Assembly (NCBI GenBank): GCA_903864835.1
Contig: CAIPHK010000026.1
Location: 1 to 42,900, forward strand
Reading direction: 5' to 3'
Length of the DNA: 42,900 bases
Source: an uncultured bacterium
GTDB taxonomy: Bacteria > Margulisbacteria > Marinamargulisbacteria > SXXA01
This document shows, piece by piece, positions 1-7,070 of the stretch (within the stretch, counting starts at the first letter, position 1; each line of letters starts with the position of its first letter). The notes under the pieces are model-generated. The model saw only the letters and a program-made list of their open reading frames with translations. It was not told where the DNA came from and ran no database searches. The translations under genes and the position numbers were made by a program.

Positions 1-510
1 AGTAAGCGAACGCCTTGTCGCACTCGTCGCAGATAAACGGTTTCTCACCCGAGTGCGTCCGCTCGTACACAGTCAAATTACCAGGCCGGGCAAATGCGGC
101 TCCGCACACGTCTCAGATGTACGGCTTCTCGCCCGAATGCGTCCGCTTGTGTGTTGCCAAAACATCAGAACGAGAAAACGCCGCGCCGCACTCGTCACAG
201 ATATACGGCCTCTCGCCCGTGTGCGCGCGCTTGTGCCCAGTCAAATTATTAGCACGAGAAAACGTCTTGTCGCATACATCGCAGGCGAATGGCTTTTCGC
301 CCGTGTGTATCCGCTTATGCGTAGCCAAATGAGTTGACTGAACAAACATCTTGTGGCATACATCACAGACGAATGGCTTCTCGCCCGAATGCGTTCGCTT
401 GTGTTTTGCCAAATTACAAGAGTCACTGAATGCCTTGCCGCACACGTTACAGCAAAACGGCTTCTCGCCGGAGTGCGTCCGTTCGTGCAGAGTCAAATTA
501 CCAGGCCGGG
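1..510 (-). repeat. 84-bp tandem zinc-finger repeat array
   Basis: Each finger plus linker is 84 bp, giving about six units. The block around 71-90 recurs at 491-510, exactly five units (420 bp) apart, with an identical 20-bp core. Third positions are more GC-rich than in the neighbouring bacterial genes. The periodicity stops at about 511. Confidence 0.75.
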
Positions 511-514
511 ACAA
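113..514 (-). CDS. C2H2 zinc-finger array protein fragment (eukaryotic type, partial at both ends)
   Basis: The minus strand encodes tandem C2H2 zinc fingers of 28 residues joined by TGEKP-type linkers (HTGEKPF, HSGEKPF, HTGERPY). Four fingers are complete here (for example CDVCDKTF...HKRAH), preceded by a partial one lacking its first half. The same frame continues below 113 after a TGA that sits exactly where the first zinc-binding Cys of the next finger should be; that finger also has Tyr in place of its first His. A further finger then runs off the window at position 1. Such linker-joined arrays bind DNA in eukaryotes and are rare in bacteria, whose usual Ros-type fingers differ. Homology begins abruptly at about 511, where the sequence turns into a bacterial fibre gene on the other strand. 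There is no start codon in a sensible context; the nominal TTG at 512-514 is inside a finger. I read it as a eukaryotic or giant-virus-like fragment joined to this contig, not as a normal gene of the host. Confidence 0.6.
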   Translation of the reverse strand: MSRPGNLTLHERTHSGEKPFCCNVCGKAFSDSCNLAKHKRTHSGEKPFVCDVCHKMFVQSTHLATHKRIHTGEKPFACDVCDKTFSRANNLTGHKRAHTGERPYICDECGAAFSRSDVLATHKRTHSGEKPYI

Positions 515-1446
515 AGCAGATACTTTTGGCGAATGTGAATGGGGTATCGATCAACACGTCAGTGAGTATCAACGGACAGTTGATGGCAACTACAATGGTT
601 GTTGCGGTGTCTTCCGACTCGAAATTGTTAATTGCGACGTCGTCCACTCTTCAAGGTATTGAACTTAGACTGCAGGGTCCATACGATTTAGGTTTTGCTA
701 CTAATGCAGGGACTAAAATCGTGATGCAAAGTCCAGTGCAGTTCCAGTCGAGTGTTAGTTTCAACGCGTCGGTTGGGGTTACCTTCAACGGAACGGTGAC
801 CTTTAATAACCTGGTCTATCACGCGGGCAAAGTGACCTTTAATAATAATGTCACTTTCAATACCGCTGTTGCGATCAAGGGAACACTGAGTTGTGGAACT
901 ATTGGGGGAACGGTAGCTGACTACGCGGAGTATTTGGAACAGCTGACGGTTTCTGAAAGATTGCTTCCAGCCGATATTGTGGGCGTCTATGGTGGCAAAA
1001 TTACTCGGAAGACAGATGGTGCCAATCGGGCAATGGCGATCTCGACAAGTCCCTTTATTTTAGGGAACGCTCGAATCAAGGATGCGGGTATACAATCGGT
1101 TCCCGTTGCATTTCTTGGACAGGTGCCTGTTCGGATTATCGGCAAAGTAGCCTTGGGTGACCTTATAGTACCGTCTGGCAAAAACGACGGAACTGGTATT
1201 GCGATAGCACCGGACGAAGTCTCTAGTGATCAATTGAGTCTCATCGTGGGGCAAGCATGGGAAGCATCCGATGTGGAAGCTGAAAAGCAGATCAACGTTG
1301 GGATATTGCCTGCAGATCAAAGTGCATCAATTCTACGAATCATGGAATCGAAAAACGAAGTACTTCGTCGAAAAAATGGGGAGCTGAAAGCAGAGTTAGA
1401 CGAGCTTCGAGAAGCAGTGGATGAGATCAAAAAACGCTTAAAATAG
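430..1446 (+). CDS. C-terminal remnant of a giant tail-fibre-like surface protein
   Basis: Only the part from about 508 is fibre sequence. The first ~26 codons of the open frame are antisense to zinc fingers, and a stop at 427-429 closes the frame upstream, so the body of the gene is missing. Residues 100-150 are short beta-repeats of the V-T-F-N type. Residues 164-290 match the conserved tip found at the end of bacterial tail-fibre-domain proteins: DYAEYLE, then [33 protein letters not shown] and a closing VG-A-E block. Residues 300-338 form a heptad-patterned coiled coil ([28 protein letters not shown]) that probably trimerises. The protein most likely forms the distal end of a secreted trimeric fibre, a paralogue of the giant gene at 32126. 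A strong terminator follows at 1475. Confidence 0.7.
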   Translation: MPCRTRYSKTASRRSASVRAESNYQAGTKQILLANVNGVSINTSVSINGQLMATTMVVAVSSDSKLLIATSSTLQGIELRLQGPYDLGFATNAGTKIVMQSPVQFQSSVSFNASVGVTFNGTVTFNNLVYHAGKVTFNNNVTFNTAVAIKGTLSCGTIGGTVADYAEYLEQLTVSERLLPADIVGVYGGKITRKTDGANRAMAISTSPFILGNARIKDAGIQSVPVAFLGQVPVRIIGKVALGDLIVPSGKNDGTGIAIAPDEVSSDQLSLIVGQAWEASDVEAEKQINVGILPADQSASILRIMESKNEVLRRKNGELKAELDELREAVDEIKKRLK

Positions 1447-1474
1447 CATCTCGCTTCACCCAGATCTGATCTTC

Positions 1475-1516
1475 AAAAGCCCCGGTGTCACTCGCGACAC
1501 CGGGGCTTTTCTTTTA
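1475..1516 (+). terminator. Rho-independent terminator of the fibre remnant
   Basis: A perfect 15-bp stem (1475-1489 with 1496-1510) encloses a 6-nt loop and runs into a T-rich tract (TTTTCTTTT). It lies 29 nt after the stop codon at 1446. It should close the fibre transcript and separate it from the barrel gene downstream. Confidence 0.9.
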
Positions 1517-1648
1517 TGTTAAAAAATAAATGTTTCAGCGTTGATTGGGGCGGGAAAGTAACCCCCTAAGCAAGCACTATTTTCTCTCGGTTCGACGAAC
1601 AGGTATGCGGATGCCTGATAGGAAATAGGCTTTATAGGGGGGGACTGA

Positions 1649-2521
1649 ATGCGACGTCTGGGGGGATGTGTCGTTATTGCTTTGATGCTTTTGGCGTGTC
1701 GCACCAATGCGGACACGCTACTTCGTCAAGCGTCAGTAAAATGGTATTCAGTCGGATCGTCCGCTGTTTCCGAACCCACAGGAGTCGAATCAATGGGCGT
1801 TAATCCCTCCGGTATGGTCAGTGCATCCAATAGCCAGTTCATTTCTGGGTATTCGTCTCATTTCCAAAATTCGTTTATGACGGGAATGGTAGGAACGACT
1901 ATTCCCCTTTCCAAAACAATCACGGTGGGACTCATTGGAGCGATTCGTCGGGTGGATGATATTCCTGAATCGATGGGCCAAGGCCTGTCGGGAGTCAAAG
2001 TGGGATCGTTTTCGGATACAGAGGTAACAGGTAAAGTGGGTGTTGCTATCCAATTGAACCCGAATTGGTCATTGGGTGCAGCGGTCGGGGCCTACAATCA
2101 TTCGGTGTATTCCGAATCGGGGTCGCAATGGTCGATCGACTTGGGGACCCAATATGACTTTCAAATCGCCAAAGTAGGAATTAGTGTCCAAAACGTCGGA
2201 CAGCGTCCAGTGGAATGGACCTCCGGGCAAAAAGATCAACGACCCATGGAAATCAATGTCGGCCTGTCAAAGACACTCGGTCCCGTGACAGGGATGGTTT
2301 CAGCGACCCAAATCGATTCTAAAACCGAGTGTAATATTGGGGTGATGCTTGAAGTATGGGACCATCTTATGATCACCGGTGGGGTTCAGGATGTGTTTGA
2401 TAATTGGTCCGGAGCGGTAGGTGTTGATCTCAATTTAGAGTCATTTTCTCTCATTTATTCGTATGGGCAGTCCACCGAATTGGGCGAGACTCATAAACTG
2501 GGGCTTGAAGTTGGTATTTAA
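1649..2521 (+). CDS. PorV/UPF0164-like outer-membrane beta-barrel protein
   Basis: 290 residues with an N-terminal export signal (residues 1-22). Cleavage could be after T-N-A or, because L-L-A-C occurs at 14-17, by lipoprotein signal peptidase. The motif GVNPSGM near residue 52 resembles the GxNPAxL signature of PorV/PorQ/FadL-like barrels. The rest is alternating amphipathic strands (for example TITVGLIGAIRR, WSLGAAVGAYNHS) ending in LGLEVGI. The start is fixed by a G-rich ribosome site at 1636-1643. PorV-type proteins act at the outer membrane as hydrophobic channels or, in type IX secretion, as shuttles for secreted cargo. The next gene encodes a secreted protease carrying a T9SS-like C-terminal domain, so a functional link is possible but inferred. 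No symbol is assigned because family membership rests on short motifs and overall character. Confidence 0.65.
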   Translation: MRRLGGCVVIALMLLACRTNADTLLRQASVKWYSVGSSAVSEPTGVESMGVNPSGMVSASNSQFISGYSSHFQNSFMTGMVGTTIPLSKTITVGLIGAIRRVDDIPESMGQGLSGVKVGSFSDTEVTGKVGVAIQLNPNWSLGAAVGAYNHSVYSESGSQWSIDLGTQYDFQIAKVGISVQNVGQRPVEWTSGQKDQRPMEINVGLSKTLGPVTGMVSATQIDSKTECNIGVMLEVWDHLMITGGVQDVFDNWSGAVGVDLNLESFSLIYSYGQSTELGETHKLGLEVGI

Positions 2522-4121
2522 ATTTAAAAAAATAGTTTTAGTCAGCATGTGTGTCGGTCTCTGGGTGGTTGCGGGGAGCCACGTGCGCTTGATCGCGGAT
2601 GACGATATGGTTGAATACGTTGTGAAAGCGTCTGAAGGGGCCATCTCAGGGATGTCAGATCGGTCGTCAGTCCATCGCCTCAGATTTCCTAAGGCGGGAC
2701 GTTCGATTCAAGGAACGACCCCGGAATATTTTGTAATTACAATTCCTAAAAATACAGAATCAACCTGGGTAGAAACAATGAAGGCGGTTCCCGGAGTGGA
2801 AACGGTTGAACCGAATTATCCGGTCGTGATTTCAGATTCCCCGGCCTCGCTTAACGATCCCCTAATAGGGAGCCAAGCTTACCTATTTCAGCCCACGATT
2901 GTTCCCGCCTTACAGATTATCCCCAAGAGAAGCGTCAAAGTGGCCGTTGTCGATACGGGGGTCGACCGGTCACATCCGGACTTAGAGCAGCAAATAGCAG
3001 TTAACCTAAATGAGGTATCGGACGGGACCGACAATGACCGAAATGGATTTATTGACGATAGTTATGGCTACAGTTTTTATGGATATTCGGTTGGGCGAGG
3101 AAGTAAAGATACCCGGGATGTCCATGGGCATGGAACCCATATCGCAGGGATCATCGCGGCGGCAGCAAACAATGGAATATTTGGGGCGGGTATCAATCCA
3201 TCTGCCCGAATTATTCCGGTGCCCTTTATGGATTCTGCAGGACGAGGGACTCAGTTTGACGGAGCGGCCGCGATTAAATATGCGGTAGATATGGGGGCGG
3301 AAATAATCAATTGTAGTTGGGGATATTATGTTTTTTCGGGGGTTTTAGCGGATGCTGTTGAATATGCACGATCCCGTGGGGTATTGGTCGTGGCTGCGGC
3401 AGGTAACGAGGGGGGGACTATTAGCCAATTTCCTGCGAGTTTTGATTCTGCCATATCCGTGGGATCCTGTGGGTTGAGCGGGCAGCGGTCCTCGTTTTCA
3501 AATCATAACTCAGTGGTCGATATTTTGGCCTATGGCGAAGGGATCTTGAGTACATTGCCTTCGGGTCAATATGGGCGCATGACGGGGACCTCACAGGCCG
3601 CAGGGGTGGTCTCTGGTGTATTGTCTCGGGTACTGGCTGCGTTACCGACCAAATCGATTACCCTTGATCAAATTATCCATTCGGTCCGTATTCAATCGAC
3701 GGACCCTGGGGTCATCGATGCGGGAAGTTTTATCACGATGATGACGATTTCAACGGCGGATGTCGTGGTCGCAATGGCGGCGTCCGTTAACGGAATTCAA
3801 GGGGGTGTACATATCATGTCGGACGCCCCGATCACGTTGACTAATGTGCTGAACTTTCCCAATCCTATTCGATCTCCATCGACCAAATTTGGATTTGCGG
3901 CGTCTATTGCCGGTCGGGCCGTCATTCGTATTTTTGATCTAGGTGGACGATGCTTAAAGACAATGGAGTCGCCGGTCTCCCAGGGGCAAAATGCGGTGAG
4001 TTGGGATCTTGTCGGTGATGATGGGCAAATTCCCCCAAATGGAACCTATCTCTATTTTGTTGAATTAAAGACGGACAGCGGCAGCGCCAGAGCCCGAGGT
4101 AAATTGACGGTTCTTCGGTAG
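2505..4121 (+). CDS. Secreted subtilisin-like serine protease (S8) with C-terminal FlgD/T9SS-like domain
   Basis: Counting from a TTG start at 2505 (M-K-L-V-F-K-F-K-K), it has a signal peptide (1-25), an I9-like propeptide (about 36-108), then the S8 catalytic domain. The triad is Asp150 (VVDTGVD), His209 (HGHGTH) and Ser363 (GTSQAA), with oxyanion Asn301 (AAAGNEG). A calcium-loop-like DGTDNDRNGFIDD lies near 174. About 90 C-terminal residues (LNFPNPI...GTYLYFVEL) resemble FlgD-Ig/type-A sorting domains that carry proteins across the outer membrane by type IX secretion. The open frame extends upstream to an ATG at 2463 inside the barrel gene, but that prefix is not signal-like. TTG 2511 and ATG 2547 are alternative starts. 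Tight spacing to the barrel gene suggests co-transcription. Confidence 0.85.
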   Translation: MKLVFKFKKIVLVSMCVGLWVVAGSHVRLIADDDMVEYVVKASEGAISGMSDRSSVHRLRFPKAGRSIQGTTPEYFVITIPKNTESTWVETMKAVPGVETVEPNYPVVISDSPASLNDPLIGSQAYLFQPTIVPALQIIPKRSVKVAVVDTGVDRSHPDLEQQIAVNLNEVSDGTDNDRNGFIDDSYGYSFYGYSVGRGSKDTRDVHGHGTHIAGIIAAAANNGIFGAGINPSARIIPVPFMDSAGRGTQFDGAAAIKYAVDMGAEIINCSWGYYVFSGVLADAVEYARSRGVLVVAAAGNEGGTISQFPASFDSAISVGSCGLSGQRSSFSNHNSVVDILAYGEGILSTLPSGQYGRMTGTSQAAGVVSGVLSRVLAALPTKSITLDQIIHSVRIQSTDPGVIDAGSFITMMTISTADVVVAMAASVNGIQGGVHIMSDAPITLTNVLNFPNPIRSPSTKFGFAASIAGRAVIRIFDLGGRCLKTMESPVSQGQNAVSWDLVGDDGQIPPNGTYLYFVELKTDSGSARARGKLTVLR

Positions 4122-4139
4122 TCTGACTATGATGCCGGG

Positions 4140-4937
4140 ATGCTAACGAAACGGATAATACCGTGCCTGGATGTCGCCAACGGTCGCGTCGTCAAAGGGA
4201 CCAATTTTGTAGACCTTCGGGATGCCGGGGATCCTGTTGAACTGGCGCGGATTTACAACACGCAGGGCGCGGATGAATTGGTATTTTTGGATATTACCGC
4301 CACTCATGAAAAGCGAGATGTTCTTCGCTCCTTGGTGGAGCGGGTGGCCTCCGAGGTCTTTATTCCGTTTACCGTTGGGGGAGGAATTGGTGATATTGAT
4401 ACGATTAAAATTTTGTTGGATGCGGGTGCCGATAAGGTATCGATTAATTCAGCGGCAGTTCGGACCCCTGAATTGGTGACGATGGCCGGAACCAAATATG
4501 GGGCACAATGTGTGGTGGGGGCGATTGATGCAAAACGGGTTTCAACGGAGGCTAAGATCTCGGTGTCGGATCCAGGGATCGCGGTAGACTCGTCTTCGGA
4601 ATTCGAAATCTATACGCATGGGGGGCGACAAGCTACTGGAATTGACGCTGTAAAATGGGCGAAACGATTAGCTGAATTGGGCGCTGGAGAACTTTTAGTA
4701 ACCTCGATGGATCGGGATGGAACCAAGGTTGGGTATGATATCGAACTCACTCAGCGGATTTGCGAGGAAGTACGAATTCCCGTTATCGCGTCCGGTGGGG
4801 CGGGGTCGATTGGGGATATTTCTGACGTGTTACACGTCGCAGATGCCGCATTGGTCGCATCATTGCTTCATTATCGGGAAACGACGGTTGCCGAAATCAA
4901 AGCTGAAAGTCGTCGCGACGGCCATTGGATGCGCTAA
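4140..4937 (+). CDS. hisF: Imidazole glycerol phosphate synthase, cyclase subunit HisF
   Basis: HisF closes the imidazole ring in histidine biosynthesis, using ammonia delivered by HisH to turn PRFAR into imidazole glycerol phosphate and AICAR. The 265 residues form a (beta/alpha)8 barrel. The catalytic acids are Asp11 ([11 protein letters not shown]) and Asp130 (VVGAIDAKR), and the phosphate loops are visible as TVGGGI, ASGGAG and [10 protein letters not shown]. It is about a dozen residues longer than the usual 253, with an extra segment after residue 133 ([13 protein letters not shown]). It begins 18 nt after the protease stop and is the only histidine gene in the window, so the his genes are probably scattered. 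Its stop overlaps the stop of the convergent minus-strand gene by four bases (4934-4937). Confidence 0.95.
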   Translation: MLTKRIIPCLDVANGRVVKGTNFVDLRDAGDPVELARIYNTQGADELVFLDITATHEKRDVLRSLVERVASEVFIPFTVGGGIGDIDTIKILLDAGADKVSINSAAVRTPELVTMAGTKYGAQCVVGAIDAKRVSTEAKISVSDPGIAVDSSSEFEIYTHGGRQATGIDAVKWAKRLAELGAGELLVTSMDRDGTKVGYDIELTQRICEEVRIPVIASGGAGSIGDISDVLHVADAALVASLLHYRETTVAEIKAESRRDGHWMR

Positions 4938-5560
4938 TTCGTCGCAATGTTTCCTGTGGGCGTCGGGGTATGGAATACAAAATTAGAGCCCACCACAATC
5001 CGACCGGGTTCTAATACCAGCTTTTTGACGAAGGTTTTGATTTGAATGGGCTTACTTTTTTTGTCGGGAAGGGCCACATCAAAATTGGATTGTAATGGCT
5101 GAGGTCCTGGGAATTGGAATTGGGGGCGATAAAACGTTGAAATATCAACATCGGTGATGTGAATTTTGCTTCCAAAAAGTTCCAGCGCAATTTCAAAACT
5201 CGCTTTTCTAATTTTGACTGAAATAATGTTTTTGGCGTTGTCATAGAGAACATCGACATCGCCTTTGGCGGTGGTGCCGTAATTGAATAGACCCGAATGA
5301 ATTTCGGCATCCGCGGTAAATGCGGATCCGTCTTTTGAAATATGAATCAATGGATTTTTAACGGTCCATGTGTAGCTGGAGCGTCCGCTATTAAAGGACC
5401 CCCCGCCACTAATGGGACCGATGGCCTGTAAAAATTTATTCAGGGTACTTTCATTAATAATGACGAACGCATCATAATCGGGTGTGGGATTTGGATTTGC
5501 AGCGAGTAGAGGGAGCGAAAATACGCAGAGCGCAAAAAAGACGACCGTTGATTTTATCAT
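4934..5560 (-). CDS. Periplasmic protein of unknown function
   Basis: 208 residues with a clear Sec signal peptide ([20 protein letters not shown], cleavage near residue 21). The mature part is beta-rich without cysteines. It contains repeated exposed-strand patterns ([32 protein letters not shown]) and ends ...[19 protein letters not shown] do not recognise the family. The fold character is reminiscent of periplasmic lipid-binding or AsmA/LEA-like beta sheets, but no diagnostic motif supports that. AGGATAGGAA precedes the ATG and overlaps the stop of the upstream flavoprotein gene (6-nt gap), so the two are almost certainly cotranscribed and translationally coupled. Confidence 0.7.
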   Translation of the reverse strand: MIKSTVVFFALCVFSLPLLAANPNPTPDYDAFVIINESTLNKFLQAIGPISGGGSFNSGRSSYTWTVKNPLIHISKDGSAFTADAEIHSGLFNYGTTAKGDVDVLYDNAKNIISVKIRKASFEIALELFGSKIHITDVDISTFYRPQFQFPGPQPLQSNFDVALPDKKSKPIQIKTFVKKLVLEPGRIVVGSNFVFHTPTPTGNIATN

Positions 5561-5566
5561 CGATTC

Positions 5567-6943
5567 CTATCCTTTTTTAAAGATCGCGGCGGCTTTGCGT
5601 GCTGCATTCCGAACGATTTCTGGTAACGCCGGATGAATGTAGATGGTGGCCAAGAGATCATCCAATGTTGCGTTCATTTGGGCGAATGCCAATGGCATGT
5701 GGGTCATTGTTGCCGCATTCGGTCCGATCGCGAACGCGGATAATAATTTTTTTGTTTTGGCGTCAAAGATGAGCTTAACGAACCCATATTTGGATCGGTA
5801 GGCCATTCCCATCGCACTATCTTTGTAGGTATTTTTTCCAACAACATATGAAACCCCTTGAGCCGTGAGTTCGGTCTCATTGGGGCCAAATCCGGCAATC
5901 TGAGGGTAGGTAAAAAATGCCCATGGCATCGGTGGATACTTCAACGCATCGGTGGATGGATTTTCAAAAAGCGAGCGGAACAGATATTCCCCTTCAAAAT
6001 TGGCTTTGTGTCGATAATAGGGCATCCCAATGATGTCTCCAAACGCCCAAACGCAGTCTGCGGATGTTTTAAGGTGATCATCGACTTTGATGCTTCCGTC
6101 GGACAGGGTCTCGATTCCAGCGGCAGCGACATTGAGGACGTCCGAGTTGGGAACCATTCCCGTCGCCACCAGAAGTTGGTCTGAATGGATTATGAGTGGC
6201 TTCCCGTCTTTCATGATCGTTGTTGAAAATATTGATTCATCATAGGTGACCCGTTCAAATGTGCAATTATCGTGAACGGTGATGGTGTTCATGAACTCCG
6301 GGAGAAATTCATCTCGGAGGTCCGCATCATATTCTTTGAGAAGTTCGGATCGGGATAGTATGGTGACACCGATGCCGCAGGCCGAAAAAAAATGGCCCAA
6401 TTCAACCGCAATAAATCCGCCACCGACAATTGTAATAGATCGGGGTTTTTTCTTGAGCCGTAATGCCTCTTTGTGAGTTAAAAACGGCGTGTCGGCCAAT
6501 CCGGGGATTGGGGGGATTCGGGGGCGAACACCGGCAGATATAAAGATCTTTTTGCCACGAATCCGCTGGCCATTCACTTCCATTTCTAAGGGGCCGACAA
6601 ATCGTCCCGTGCCTTGAAATAACGTAATGTTCGGGTGTGCTTCATAAATGGGGCCGATGGCGTTGGAATCTTTTTCGACGGCCTCAGTGGTTCGGTTGAT
6701 GAGGGCGGCATAGTCGATTTCAGGGACTCTGCCGACCACGTTAACCTGCCGTCCTTCCTCAACGTCGCGAATCAAATCAGCGGGGTGAATGAGCATTTTT
6801 GACGGGATACACCCATGGTTTAAACAGGTCCCACCCAATTTTCCTTGTTCAATCACTGCCACCGAATGACCTAAATTGGCAATGGGCCGAATCAGTTTTG
6901 CGCCCCCGCCAGTACCGATGACAATAACGTCAAATTCCACCAT
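5567..6943 (-). CDS. Dihydrolipoamide dehydrogenase-like pyridine nucleotide-disulfide oxidoreductase
   Basis: 458 residues. The N-terminal FAD site is VIVIGTGGGA. The redox disulfide is Cys40/Cys45 in GGTCLNHGCIPSK, an NAD(P)H fold lies near 170 (IVGGGFIAVELG), the second FAD motif is CVWAFGDI, and the C-terminal dimer interface carries the catalytic His-Glu pair (IHPALPEIV). All catalytic residues of class-I flavoprotein disulfide reductases are therefore present. Lpd and mycothione reductase are the nearest relatives by motif. The absence of neighbouring 2-oxoacid dehydrogenase or glycine-cleavage genes means the substrate cannot be assigned. GGAGGG sits 9 nt before the ATG. It forms a two-gene unit with the downstream periplasmic protein, divergent from leuS. 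Confidence 0.88.
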   Translation of the reverse strand: MVEFDVIVIGTGGGAKLIRPIANLGHSVAVIEQGKLGGTCLNHGCIPSKMLIHPADLIRDVEEGRQVNVVGRVPEIDYAALINRTTEAVEKDSNAIGPIYEAHPNITLFQGTGRFVGPLEMEVNGQRIRGKKIFISAGVRPRIPPIPGLADTPFLTHKEALRLKKKPRSITIVGGGFIAVELGHFFSACGIGVTILSRSELLKEYDADLRDEFLPEFMNTITVHDNCTFERVTYDESIFSTTIMKDGKPLIIHSDQLLVATGMVPNSDVLNVAAAGIETLSDGSIKVDDHLKTSADCVWAFGDIIGMPYYRHKANFEGEYLFRSLFENPSTDALKYPPMPWAFFTYPQIAGFGPNETELTAQGVSYVVGKNTYKDSAMGMAYRSKYGFVKLIFDAKTKKLLSAFAIGPNAATMTHMPLAFAQMNATLDDLLATIYIHPALPEIVRNAARKAAAIFKKG

Positions 6944-7070
6944 CTTGTATTACCCTCCAGAACCTAATTTATTGAATAACATCAAGACTGTCATAAAAAA
7001 TCGCTTTAGCCAATTCTGAATTGCATGGTAATAATTCGGTACTTAATTACGAATGTCAGGTGCAATCGCT
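6944..7070. promoter_or_regulatory. Divergent intergenic region between the flavoprotein gene and leuS
   Basis: A 127-bp AT-rich spacer that must hold the promoters for both directions. TTGAAT (6972-6977) followed 16 nt later by TAAAAA, and TAATAA at about 7029, are possible leuS elements, but neither is a good match. CAGGTG near 7057 is a plausible ribosome site for the ATG at 7071. No T-box stem structure or tRNA-like leader is evident. Confidence 0.35.

Noticed and set aside
15-538. Plus-strand frames over the zinc-finger array (for example 15-332, 351-662)
   Set aside because: They are repeats antisense to well-formed C2H2 fingers and show only the mirrored 28-residue period.
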